Part shown: positions 9,779 through 20,180 of the stretch, piece by piece
Layout of the letters: the number at the start of each line of letters is the position of its first letter
How positions within the stretch are numbered: the stretch's first letter is position 1
The notes under the pieces: generated by a model
The model's database searches: none
What the model was told of the DNA's origin: nothing
What the model saw: only the letters and a program-made list of their open reading frames with translations
Assembly (NCBI RefSeq): GCF_000219625.1
Contig: NC_018211.1
Location: 1,674,001 to 1,738,000, forward strand
DNA from: Zymoseptoria tritici IPO323
Lineage: Eukaryota > Ascomycota > Dothideomycetes > Mycosphaerellales > Mycosphaerellaceae
Reading direction: 5' to 3'
DNA: 64,000 nt
Made by a program: the position numbers and the translations under genes

Positions 9779-12132
9779 ATGCCAGCCTCACCCATCGACA
9801 GCAGCGACGCTCCTTCAAAACGAAGACGACTCGATCGCGTGACTGCAGCATGCGATCTCTGCAAGGCTCGCAAGGTCAAATGCGACGGCACGCAGCCATG
9901 CGCGTATTGTCAACGGAAGAAGCGTGCTGATACATGCGCGTTCTCGACTGCCCGTCCGCAGACCACTCGTTCGGCAGGCAACACTCCCGGCAATGCCTCT
10001 CGCGTTCCTGCCGGTCATTCGCCCGCTCATTCAAGATGCGAGAGGCCCAGAAGCGAGGAGCCAGTGCATCTTCCGCGGGCTCTTCAGCAAACTGGTCTCG
10101 AAGAGCCTGTTCCGCCTCCAGTTGGTCGAGATGACCACCATGAAGACACGGTTGTGCCACTTGAAGCTCGTCTGCTGCGAGACGCACAGGGAAAAGTCAT
10201 ATTTGTTGGAGACTGTGCGCCACTGTCTTTTCTGCAGACTGTCAGGCATCTGATCGCGTCTGAGGTCGATCCGGATGGCTTTACCATTGCAATATCTCGT
10301 GTACGTATTGACGGAGTCGGAGATTACCGCCAATCTGGAACTGAAATTCATCGAATCCAGGATGCTATCATAGAAGTCGCTCGTCCTACGCCGTCCGGAG
10401 AACGATTGACCACATTACCTCCGACAGTAGACCCAGGTGAAGTGCATGCACTGGTCACCGAGTATCTCGTCGTGACCACTGGTCTGGCCGATTTGTTCGA
10501 GGGCGGTCATTTGAATTCAGATGTGTCTTCTTGGGCAAGGAGTCCATCGACTGTCGATCCTGTGAAAGCTGCAACCTATCGCTTAGTGCTGGCGATTGGG
10601 ATTCAAGAAAAGGACGAAGCAAGAGCTGAGGCCTGGTTCAAATGTGCGAGAGACGACCTACTAATGAACATGTGTGGCAGCATGACTGTTCCTACTGTGC
10701 AAGGCTTTACTTTGATTGCTCTGTATATGCTACGAGCATTCCAGCCGAACGGAGCATACTTGTACTTTTGTGAGGCAAACTTGAGCAGCAGTCGTTGCCG
10801 AGCGACACTGACAATACTTCAGCTTTGGCCGCTCGTACTGCTTACGCAATAGGTCTACATCGCACCGAAGTCAATGCATCCTTCGGACCGTCTAAACACA
10901 CAACAAGGTCAGTCGATCAACACCAGATGATGCTCGTGTGCTTACATATATGACACAGAGACCGTATATGGAAGACTCTCCGCGTGGTCGACATGCTGAT
11001 TAGCAACATTCTTGGTCGTCCGCCCTCGGCATCGGACGTGGACTGCACGGTCAAATACAGTGCCGTTGAAATCAGCCTGCCTTACCATATCTTGGACTCC
11101 AGCGTCCAGATCTTCATGATAATCGAGCGAGTCGTGGTCGAAGTCTACTCTCGTAAGCGGATCTCCATCCGCATCGCCAAATATGTGTCGCAACAGATGA
11201 GAGCTTGGGCCTCCAAATGGCTTCGTGCCTTGGTCGATGCCACATCACACCAGAGTCAGAACACTCATGGTCGAGACACCGTCGTCGGTGCTTGTCAGGT
11301 TCTCTGCTCATACTACTACTGCATTATGCTGCTCACGAGGCCTTTCTTGATCTACGACCTCTACGAATGTCTAGGAGCATCTTTGAAAGCTCACGGCACG
11401 CAAGCAGAAAACGACGAGAAGAGGAAGTTCTCCGATGCCGCGCTCGAGGCAGCTGCTTCTTTCGTCGAGACGTTGCAGGATGTCATCGCTGCTGGCAAGA
11501 TGCCGCTGCGGATGCCTCTGATCGTGTAGGTGCTGTATCGTCGCCGAACATCCGATGGCAACTGATGTGTTAACAGGTCTTGGTTGTTCACCACTTCTCT
11601 CGTTCTCGCGGTCGGAGTGTTGGGCCGCAGCGGATTGGCATACGAAGAGAGCTGCAAAGCTTCGATCCAGTGTATGGAATACTTTGCCGAAGTCGACCCT
11701 CACGCACGACAGTACGCCCTCATTGTGCAGTCACTCATTGGAACCACAACAAAACATGTGAAAGAGCGAGAATCTCGCCTGAGATCGGAACGGAAGCAAG
11801 CTTCTTCTCAATTGTTTGGTATCCTACCGAGCGATGCCTTTGGTTCGCAGCCGGTCCCCGAACCAGTTTCCATGGCACCGAACGACGCCATGTCAGCAGC
11901 GTCCATGCCGCCACAGCAGGATATGCTCAACATGAATCCAGTGCCTGAAGACTGGACTATGTACGACGCCGACTTCTTTGCCCTACCGTGGCTCAACGAG
12001 AGCGACGTGGGCCTTCAAGACTTCCTTCAGCCTGGCAGGCAGAATCTGGACGGGTCATCCTTGGCAGACATTCCCCTCTTTCCGATGTATGACCAGATGG
12101 GCGGTTCTTTCGGCGATAACACTGGACTTTGA
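9779..12132 (+). CDS. Zn2Cys6 fungal transcription factor next to kynurenine-pathway genes
   Basis: Model: join(9779..10769, 10823..10907, 10959..11525, 11577..12132), 732 aa. All three introns (53, 51, 51 nt) have GT-AG ends and restore a continuous fungal-specific transcription-factor domain: ALYMLRAFQPNGAYLYF, then ARTAYAIGLHR, then WKTLRVVDMLISNILGRPP, then MPLIVSWLFTTSLVL. The zinc cluster is at residues 25-53 with spacing C-x2-C-x6-C-x5-C-x2-C-x8-C, preceded by the basic KRRRLDR. The first in-frame ATG (9779) is used; upstream in-frame codons are only TTG. Its 3' end is convergent with IDO, with just 37 bp between the two stop codons. The position beside IDO and kynureninase, plus shared promoter hexamers, suggests it regulates tryptophan breakdown; that role is inference. 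Confidence 0.93.
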
Positions 12133-12169
12133 TGGCAAATTCAAATTGCCGTGCTATCGTGAGAGCTAC

Positions 12170-13493
12170 TCAGCTGACAGCTGTGTCCCGAGTTTCGTCC
12201 CGCGATGTCCTCAGGAAAGGTATCAACTTTGTCCCGCCTGTTCCGACTAAATCCTGCGTCGACGGTGCACCGGAAGCCATCTTTGTGGATACCGACGCAA
12301 TGTCTACGCGATCGCTTTGCACTGCGCCTTCCTTCGGTAATCGAGGCATCCGACTTGGAAGGATGATATATCTGGTCACCAGCTGGATGTGCTTATCACG
12401 GAATCCACTAAGCGTCGTTACGGCAGCGTTGTATGCATTTCGCAGCTCGACGTTCTCCTGGTGAGCATCGACATATCCGCGAATATTTGCCACCGCCTCG
12501 ATATCGTCTAGGAACCTCGCATGCGGTCCGGGCATGTAGTCGCGCATCTCCTGGTGAAAGTTGCCGCACTTGGTGTGCTCGACACCAAGCACCGCGTCGA
12601 AGAATTGGAGCAAGGAGCTCTGTCCATTGCTACCACCGCGATACTTTCTCCAAGATCCTTTGCCGTCGCCTTCATCGTAGAACACCCCATGCGGCAACCC
12701 GGCAGCTTCCATGTTCATGCTTCCCGCCAGGAACGGCCGGATCTCGTGGTAAAAGAACTGCGGTCGACATCGTTCATCCATCCGCTCCAACAATTGGCCA
12801 ATGTCCAGAATACTCTGCCGCAGACCCACCAAGCTGAGCACGATCGTCGCCACATCGTCGTGCTCCACCGCTTCCATGGCCTCCACCATCATCTTGATCA
12901 ACGGCCCTGCTCTTGCTTCCATGGCGTTGGAAATGATGAAGAACCACGACTCGTCGAATGTGCCTGTTTGGGTGTGCAGCGAATCCAAGTCGTCGGGGAA
13001 GGAGAAGTCGGCGTTGGGCTTGTTGGGCGTCCAATTCCAGAGGTTGAGAGCGGCGTAGGTGGCTATTGGGTGAACTTCGAGGTGTTTTGCCGTGGCGAGG
13101 AAGGCGACGGTGATTGCTGGTGGGAGTCGCTGTGGCGGTCGTTAGCGTCCGTTCTGGAGATGAGGCTCTCTCTCGCGGGCATCTCACCTGCGCTGGCTCC
13201 GGACCTTGCCAGACGTAAGCTTGGGTCAATATCGCGAGGATCGAGTACGCTCGTTGCCATTCCGGTTCGCTGTATAGATGCGAAGTATCGAGGATCGGCA
13301 ATGCGTCGACTCTCGTACGGACGGATCTGGATCGCAAGAGCGTTGGCAAATCCTTCATTATGCTTTCCCATGGCTGGTAGTAGGCATGAGGTAATGTTCG
13401 AAGAGGCGGCTCTGCAGGAAGGAAGCCGTTGACTGTGATACCGTACTGCTCGAGCGCGGCGGGCGAAGGAAGACTACTGATCTTGATGGGCAT
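12170..13493 (-). CDS. BNA2: indoleamine 2,3-dioxygenase (IDO)
   Basis: IDO is a heme dioxygenase that opens the indole ring of L-tryptophan to N-formylkynurenine. Model: complement(join(12170..13129, 13188..13493)), 421 aa, with a 58 nt intron (GTGAGA to CACAG). Family hallmarks in order: YSILAILTQAYVW (about 84-96), NLWNW near 129, ESWFF near 163, the GGSNGQSSLLQFFD stretch near 268, MRDYMPGPHARFL near 297, the AYNAAVTTLSGFRDKHIQLVTRYI segment in which His ~349 corresponds to the proximal heme ligand, and the C-terminal GTGGTKLIPFL loop. It is divergent from kynureninase over a 545 bp promoter and convergent with the Zn2Cys6 regulator. Expression is likely co-controlled with kynureninase. 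Confidence 0.95.
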
Positions 13494-14038
13494 ATTGCAA
13501 GTGTGTATGGCGGAAGAAAATGCGGATGAACGAAAGGATGCTGGAGGAATACATCTTTTCTATCTATGGCGGCGCTCTTCGCTTAAGGCTCTCTTGGTGA
13601 ATCGCACGATCCACATGAATGTGGACTCAAGGCATTATTCCAAGTCGGCTTGACAATCATAAGGCAAAAGTGGTATGAATTTACGCTCTAGACAACAACG
13701 GCCGACGGAACGGAAGCATGTTCCGTCGGATGTCTTTGTTATGGCCAAGCCGCGGAGCTGGGCACATGTCATTGTTCTTCACACGTCCTCTTCCGACAAT
13801 TCACGCGCTAAACTCAGCCATCCGACACAAAGAGTGGCGCTTGAGACTGTCACCACTGCTTCATCGTCGGAAGACAAGTTTTTGAGCGTCGGATGTTCAT
13901 AGTCACTACCACCTTCCGCATTCGTCGTTTAAAGTGAGAAGTTGTCCTCCTTCTTCAAGAGTATTCTTCCCACCACAATCAGCACACAGCACGTCCATAC
14001 TCATTCATATTCCCCCCCATCATCCTCCACAACTCACA
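13494..14038. promoter_or_regulatory. bidirectional IDO/kynureninase promoter with palindrome and repeated TCCGAC/GTCGGA
   Basis: This 545 bp region separates the two divergent start codons. A perfect inverted repeat, CCGACGGAAC (13702-13711) and GTTCCGTCGG (13720-13729), has an 8 bp spacer. Hexamer copies: GTCGGA 13725-13730, TCCGAC 13792-13797, TCCGAC 13821-13826, GTCGGA 13866-13871, GTCGGA 13888-13893. By chance about 0.3 copies would be expected in this length at even base composition. A palindrome with CCG/CGG ends is what a Zn2Cys6 dimer commonly recognises. The assignment to the neighbouring regulator is inference. Confidence 0.6.
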
Positions 14039-15609
14039 ATGGACGCTCAAAAGTCGATCGAAGCCCTCCGCAACGGCGAGCAAGTCTCATGGCCGGAGAA
14101 CATCAACACCCTCGAATTCGCCCAGTCTCTCGATAGTAACAAAGATTTGCCAAGGTATGAACGACAAGTATCCGTCATCAACACAGCAATAGCGATCTGA
14201 CAGTCTCCAGCTTCCGCAACGAATTCATAATCCCAACCAAGGCACAACTAAAACGCAAGACTCTCAGAGACGATGCCCAAACAGCTGCCGCAGCATCGGG
14301 ACCAGAGGACGAGGCGATCTACTTCTGCGGCAACTCACTAGGACTCCAACCGAAAGCCGTCTCGGAGTACATGGCCGCGTACCTGAAGACATGGGGTTCT
14401 ATCGGTGTCGGCGGTCATTTCACAGACTTGGAAGACTCACCACTCACGCCGTATCAAGATATGGCTGCCGATTGTGCGCGGAAGAGTGCTGATATTGTGG
14501 GAGCTTCGCCTGAGGAGATTGTGATTATGAACACGTTGACGGTCAACTTGCATTTGATGATGGCGGCATTCTACAAGCCGAGCGGGAAGAAGACGAAGAT
14601 TATGTGCGAGTGGAGGCCGTTTCCGAGTGATTGGGTGAGTACTTTCCTACATGAAGTCAAGACGATTCAACTAACAGAATCCCTCCAGTACGCCATCGAA
14701 TCCCAAATCGAGCACCATGGTCTCAACCCAAAGGACAACATGGTTCTCGTCAAGCCAGACGACGGCTACACAATGACGACATCCAACATCATTTCTCTCA
14801 TCGACCAGCACGCCTCCGAACTCGCCCTCATCCTCCTCCCCGGAATCCAATACTACTCCGGCCAACTCCTCGACATCCCCACCATCACCGCGCACGCCCA
14901 CTCCCTCAACCTCACCATCGGCTGGGACCTCGCCCACGCCGCCGGCAACGTCGAACTCCGCCTCCACGACTGGGACGTCGACTTCGCCTGCTGGTGCAAT
15001 TACAAGTACATCAATTGCGGCGCGGGCGGCATGGCGGGCGCATTCGTACACTCCAAGCACGGCAACAACGGCGCCAACACGGGGTTGAAAGGGTGGTATG
15101 GCGGCGACAAATCCGTGCGGTTCCTCATGGACAATAAGTTTGTGCCGACGCCTGGCGCTCAAGGGTTTCAGCTCTCGAATCCTTCGGTCGTGGATTTGAC
15201 GGTTCTTTCGGCGAGTTTGTCGGTTTTTGAAAAGACTTCTATGCGCGCGCTGCGATCGAAGTCGCTGCTGCTGACGGGGTATGCAGAGCGACTTCTTGCT
15301 GGTATTGCGGAACGGACGCAGGCGGATGGGGAGTATGCGTTTCAAATCATTACGCCTACGGATCCGCTGCAAAGGGGTACGCAGTTGAGCGTGTTGTTGA
15401 AGGAGGGACTCTTGGAGCCGGTGAGCGAGGCGTTGGAGGGGAATGGGATTATTTGCGATAAGCGCAAGCCGGGGTGTATTCGTGTGGCGCCTGTGCCGTT
15501 GTATAACACTTTTAGTGATGTGTGGCGGTTTATGCAGGTGTTGGAGAAGGCTGTGAAGCCGCAGGTTGGGCAGAGTGAGGAGACCGGGTCGGTTGAGGCG
15601 AGGTTGTGA
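14039..15609 (+). CDS. BNA5: kynureninase
   Basis: Kynureninase is a PLP enzyme that cleaves kynurenine to anthranilate plus alanine and 3-hydroxykynurenine to 3-hydroxyanthranilate plus alanine. Model: join(14039..14154, 14211..14634, 14689..15609), 486 aa, normal for the family. Motifs: YFCGNSLGLQPK (near 85), NTLTVNLH, FPSDWYAIESQI (joined across intron 2), GWDLAHAAGNVEL, and CNYKYIN in which Lys ~286 is the Schiff-base lysine, then GWYGGDK. Intron 2 is 54 nt with no in-frame stop, so an unspliced reading would insert 18 residues inside FPSD-YAIESQ; the family alignment supports splicing. It is divergent from IDO and convergent with the Mpp6-like gene. Confidence 0.96.
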
Positions 15610-16125
15610 TTCGAATGGCGATGAGATTTGGATGATTTGAATACTTAGCGATTTGGGAGTAACAGGACAGGGAGCATTGGATGCATGAATGAGAATGAGG
15701 CATATCGAAGTCGAAATGTGGAACGAATCTGATTGAGCTTTGGTACATTCATTTGTCGGAAGCGATAGTGCTATGCCATGGTTGTTGGTCAGGACGGGTG
15801 CAAGAACCCGTAAAGTTCGAGAATGCCGTACTCACTCAAGCATGAGCGGCGAAGCAGATGCTCCAGGACATCCAAGTACGAAGTCGTCGCGAAGGCTTAC
15901 CTTCGAATCACCCGGACCTACAACGAAGCTCTGAGCGACTTGCGAGCAATGACTGCAATCAGACGCGGCTGTCTCGAGGGAACAGGGAGTCCGAATCCCT
16001 CGAGTCCTCTTCGCGTGACAAACGACTTTCACGAGGCTGATGTCCAAGTTGAAAGACAGCCTGCGCATAGCCGAGCCACTTGTGGTGCTGACATTTTACA
16101 TCCTCCAGATCAATACCACGCCTTC
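15610..16125. other. intergenic space between convergent kynureninase and Mpp6-like gene
   Basis: There are 516 bp of probable 3' UTRs. A 9-bp inverted repeat, CTCGAGGGA (15973-15981) and TCCCTCGAG (15996-16004), could form a hairpin with a 14 nt loop; I could not fit a tRNA cloverleaf around it. Confidence 0.5.
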
Positions 16126-16971
16126 TCAATACGACTTCCGCAGCTTCGACGGCCTATTCTGCTTCTTCTGTGGACAATCCCTGGCCATATGTCCCTTGCC
16201 ACTACACTGATGACAAGTCATATTCGCCAACGGCGACCCTTTCGACCCTCCTCCCCCAGATATACTCGTGACGTTGTTGAGGTCGATCTCCTTCTCCCGC
16301 CGTTGCTTCGCTATTCGCAATGCATCGGCTTGCTCGGCTCGTTTCTTCTCTTTCCGTTCTGCGCGCAGTCGTTCCGTGGCTTCTTTGCGGCCCTGATTGA
16401 TCAGACTCTTGACTCCAGTCGGATCGTCCTCGTCGTCCAACTCTCCTTCCTCCTCTTCATCCTCATCATTGTCGTCCGGATCCGAGAGGTCTGCATTCGC
16501 ATCGTCCTTCTTCGCTGGGCCTCGTCCGAACTTGCCAAAGCTCTTTCTGCCAGGCATATTCCTCTTCGCTGACTCGTCGTCCTCTGAGTCGGACAACTGC
16601 GCAGCCCTCCTATCCACCGCATCCAACGCCGAGTATCCCGCCGACACAATGCGCAACGGCGACTCAACAGCGGGAGTCTGCGGCGCCTTGAAGCTCAAAT
16701 ACCACTTCGTCTCGCCCTTGCTCACGCCCTCCTGCTCGATCGCCGCAGCTCGCTTCTGCTCTTGCGCCGCAGCAGCTTGCTCCATAATCTCATTGTCTGT
16801 ACGCGGACTCGGCGCGGGTGAAGAGGTGAATCCGCCATTCGACATTCGCTGCTTCTTCGCGGGTGGCTCTGCTGGTGTTGAAGGCGGCGAGGAGACGGAT
16901 CCTCGCTGCATGAATTTCATGCCCGCGAGTCGCGAGGACATGATCTTGGGTTTTCCTCCAGGAGCTGCCAT
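16126..16971 (-). CDS. Mpp6-like RNA-exosome cofactor with C-terminal zinc knuckle
   Basis: A single exon of 281 aa. Near the N-terminus, MSSRLAGMKFMQR (residues ~10-22) matches the opening motif of the M-phase phosphoprotein 6 family, which tethers helicases to the nuclear RNA exosome. The middle is polar with a very acidic run (about residues 155-200) and a basic coiled-coil-like KEATERLRAERKEKKR stretch. The C-terminus carries one CCHC zinc knuckle, CHQCSGKGHMARDC, an RNA-binding element. The start at 16971 is the first in-frame ATG. The combination of an Mpp6 motif with a zinc knuckle is unlike the short yeast protein. The family assignment rests on the N-terminal motif; RNA binding is inferred from the knuckle. 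Confidence 0.75.
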   Translation of the reverse strand: MAAPGGKPKIMSSRLAGMKFMQRGSVSSPPSTPAEPPAKKQRMSNGGFTSSPAPSPRTDNEIMEQAAAAQEQKRAAAIEQEGVSKGETKWYLSFKAPQTPAVESPLRIVSAGYSALDAVDRRAAQLSDSEDDESAKRNMPGRKSFGKFGRGPAKKDDANADLSDPDDNDEDEEEEGELDDEDDPTGVKSLINQGRKEATERLRAERKEKKRAEQADALRIAKQRREKEIDLNNVTSISGGGGSKGSPLANMTCHQCSGKGHMARDCPQKKQNRPSKLRKSY

Positions 16972-18131
16972 GGTGGATGAATAGTCGTGTTGATGTGTTG
17001 TGTTATTGGAAAGTCGCAAAAGTTATTGAAGCGATGTACCAGCGCGCAGCGTCCAACTGTCCCACCATTTTCTGCGGCTGAGACTTTTGGCCCGAATCGG
17101 CATGTGGATTCACTTCACTTCAACCTCACCTTACTCCTCACCACATGACCCTACGCTGGCTGTATCAGCATTAGGTCATCTCTGCGGTTCAGTAGGAATA
17201 TCTTCCGCATGACACTCTCGTCGCCCGATAACTTGACGACATGATATACGATATGCCAAATGCCACAACTTCAAGGTCGACTTTCTCCTGGAATCGGCAA
17301 TGCTGCGTCTCGATTCAGGGGCCAGGTTTGTGTTGACCTTCCAAGTTGGGAAGCAAGATCAACCGTTCGCAAAAGCCTCGTACGGCGTCAGGCATCCCCC
17401 AAAGAATCCCGGCAAGCGGTCTTCTGGTCAACACTTGAAAGATACCATTTTCCGCACGCTGCATTCTCCCAGCGGAGTATCCGGCTAGCACACCATGACA
17501 CTGGGAAGACTTGGAAGCTCACGCGAGTGGAATTTCCACAGTTTCGATGTGTTTCGGCTTTGCATCGCAGAAAGCTCCTTCAAAATGTTCGAAGCTACTG
17601 TTCGAAAGAGCCGGGTGAACCGCTGTTGATGAGCACACCTCTCACAGCGGATACGCATGCATGTCTGACCTATTGTTCATGTTCGTGAGGCAGCCAAGAG
17701 GGTCAATGGAGCAAGCTCGGCCTGTTCGCATCGCATCGATGGTGCGTTCGACTGATCCGATTGGCCTGGGGCGGCCACCTTTGCGTCCTGGACTACCACC
17801 AACGATGTCCATCGATCATCGCTACGAGGAGCTGTCCCAGAACTCAAAATTTATGCCAAAGGCGAGCTTCACGCCACGGGATGATGATGTCAGTCCCACA
17901 ACAAGCTGCGACTTCAGATCGTACGGGAGCCGCCGTCATGCACAGTCAACATGGCAACCAATCTCGCGACCCCTGTCGTTGCGGTGGAGTTACACAAGGT
18001 CTGTCACTCGTCGGCGTTTGCCCACAACATCAACTTGCAAAATCCGTTCTCTTGAACATCTCCCACCTCCATCATCCTTCTCGCGCGCTTTCCACCGTCT
18101 CCACCAACATATCACCACCTGTGAGTGCAGA
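16972..18131. other. 1.2 kb divergent intergenic region
   Basis: This lies between the starts of the Mpp6-like gene (minus) and the Ser/Arg-rich gene (plus) and should hold both promoters. Overlapping reading frames at 17260-17690 and 17661-18383 have no family features and conflict with the better-supported gene downstream. No RNA gene was recognised. Confidence 0.5.
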
Positions 18132-19154
18132 ATGCCCCCTGCTAACCGAGACAATAGTACCGAAGTCAGCCAGATCTCCATGACCGCTTTCACGGCGCCG
18201 CGCTGCCAGCGCCATCCGCCGACGACGTCGATGCCAGTGCTCTCTCTTCGACCCGCGGAGCTGGATCCTTGCCAGTGCCAGAATTCGCCTCCACCGCTAC
18301 GCTTGCCATTGTCACCCGCCGGAGCCACCCACTACCACGGCCATCGCTGGATTTCTGGAAGTGTCACATTTGCAATACGTTGATCATACTAACACAGAGA
18401 AAGCAGACCACTTCCACTCGCGATGTCTCCGCCTCAAGACCAGTCTCGCGGTCCCAACGACGGTCCAAGCCAAGACGATCAGGTACAGCACCACCAGAAC
18501 GAAATCCATTAGAGAAGCACAGGTCATGTGGAGAGTCGTGCTGACACCCGCGTTCAGACCAACCAACGCGAGCAGCTTCGCAACGAGCGCCTTGAGATCG
18601 AAGCTCGCTGGAAAGGCAAGAGCGGGAGCCGCCAAGACCCATATGCTGGGGGCGTTTGGACCGACAAGCTCCTCGGCCTGCGCTACAGAGACGGAGACGA
18701 GTTCAGAGAAGAGCGCGAACGCGGTCTGTCTCGCTCCCCACCACGCCACCCACTGGCGCTGCATGCGGTCAACAGCCCGGTCGACCAGAGAGAGCAGCAC
18801 AGTACTTCGCCTGGTGCTGGCGAGCACCAAGATCGTCGCTCTCGCGCCCGACCACGCTCCCCACTGCGACGGCGCACGGACGTAACACCACTTCACCACG
18901 GAAAGCAGTACAGCACATCGTACCGCTCGGCTGTGATGGAGTCAAAAAGCGCGCACTTCTACCGCGAAGCCGAGAACATCGAGCGAGAGCGCTCCAGGTC
19001 GCCGTACCGCCATCCTCGCCCCGCAGAGCGCGCTCGCACACCAATTCCGCCGTACATCTCCCCATCAAGCTCGAGGTCGAGCTCGGTGTCATCGTTCTGC
19101 ACGGCTCCCGAGACTCAGTACGAGGACAGTGATTATGACACGGAAGATCGCTGA
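18132..19154 (+). CDS. uncharacterised Ser/Arg-rich protein
   Basis: Model: join(18132..18156, 18210..18482, 18523..19154), 309 aa. Three pieces in three frames are joined by introns of 53 and 40 nt, and both junctions keep the frame. I recognise no family. Visible features: a WKCHICN motif (about residue 80) with a CxxC pair, an Arg/Ser-rich stretch SRSQRRSKPRRS, a charged REQLRNERLEIEARW helix, and then repeated basic SP/SR sites such as RSPPRHP and RSRSPYRHPRP, reminiscent of SR-type splicing proteins, ending in an acidic EDSDYDTEDR tail. No RRM is present. An ACACAG acceptor with a TACTAAC branch at 18390-18402 is left unexplained by this model, so an alternative exon structure near residue 85 is possible. 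Confidence 0.55.
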
Positions 19155-19571
19155 GGACAAGTTGTTTGTTGGCACTAAGGATCGTGCTGTTGGATGGCAC
19201 ATGGTCGAGAGATGGACCACGGCAGGCATAGAGAGGGACTATGGGATTGAAAGCATTGCCAGAGGTATTACGACGGATGATGAAATTGAGAGCATCGCGA
19301 GAGGGAGAGCAGCGATTGAGACGCTCTCGGCAGAGTTGCATACGGGTGATTCGGAACAGTCAAGGAGCAGATGAGTTACGGAGGAAGTTCAAGATGCTTT
19401 TTGTTTTGCTGTTGATCGCTGCGCGGAGCCCACAAGTCCGGCCTTGCTTGCAGCAATCTCAATAGTGCTTCCTGCTGTACTTTGAAGGCAAATGAAACGC
19501 AGGCAACGCGAATAGTACACTGATGGAATATTCCCGCTTGATTCAAACCCGCCGACCGTGGCCCGTTCACA
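19155..19571. other. convergent intergenic space
   Basis: This 417 bp segment between the Ser/Arg-rich gene and the F-box-like gene contains only weak reading frames and probably the two 3' UTRs. Confidence 0.5.
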
Positions 19572-20180
19572 TCATGGTCCGACCACGGTAACTTTGCACT
19601 CCAGGCCCATCTCGCGAAACGCCTTGTTCACTTTTCTGTCCTCCCTTCTCTCATCGCGAGGGAGACTACCTGAATTGCGGTCAAGGAGACTCCAGTAGTC
19701 GGCGCGGATCGTGAGAAAGTACATCTTCTTAGAGTACCCATTCGCCCGCAGTGCCTTCTTCAGTCTCATCCAGGGGCGCTTGTGGTCGTACCACTTCTTG
19801 GTCAGCACATCCCCCTCGAACTCCGCGCTGATGATAAGTGGACTTTTCAATAGAGAGAGCCCGCCGGGGTTGCATTCGAGCCACGCCTCTGCCTTGTCGA
19901 TGGAGTCCTCGAGCAGCTCATGCCAGTGGGTTTCGTCGTCGTCCTCGGTGGTCAGGGGAAGAACAAACTGGTTGCGGCCGTAGAACATGGGAAGAGTTTC
20001 GGCGCGCATTTCTCTGCAGACTTGCGTAATCGGCGGCTGGTAGTCTTCTGGAGGCTCATCTTCTGGAGGCTCAGAAGGGTCGGCAGAGTAGACTTCGATC
20101 TCGTCATTCTCAGGCAGAACATAGTCGTAGATCTGGTTGCGCAGCTCAGCGCTGAGCTTGCCGAAGCCGCAGTTGTCCAT
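19572..20180 (-). CDS. F-box-like/2EXR-type small protein (paralogue 1 of 3 in window)
   Basis: A single exon of 202 aa. The N-terminal FGKLSAELRNQIYDYVLP (residues ~5-22) is the F-box-like helix seen in a very large filamentous-fungal family. It is followed by the family's second landmark, QPPITQVCREMRAETLPMFYGRNQFVLP (about 67-94), and ends in FREMGLECKV. The open frame extends 82 codons upstream without an ATG, so the start at 20180 is used. Two related genes lie at 61010 and 62118 on the other strand. F-box proteins usually recruit substrates to SCF ubiquitin ligases, but for this group no partner or substrate can be inferred. The ~110 residues after the FYG motif diverge strongly between the three copies. 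Confidence 0.8.
   Translation of the reverse strand: MDNCGFGKLSAELRNQIYDYVLPENDEIEVYSADPSEPPEDEPPEDYQPPITQVCREMRAETLPMFYGRNQFVLPLTTEDDDETHWHELLEDSIDKAEAWLECNPGGLSLLKSPLIISAEFEGDVLTKKWYDHKRPWMRLKKALRANGYSKKMYFLTIRADYWSLLDRNSGSLPRDERREDRKVNKAFREMGLECKVTVVGP

Noticed and set aside
15780..16010. Possible tRNA suggested by AGTTCGAG and a strong hairpin
   Set aside because: The stem-loop does not match T-arm consensus and no matching acceptor stem lies 60-85 nt away.
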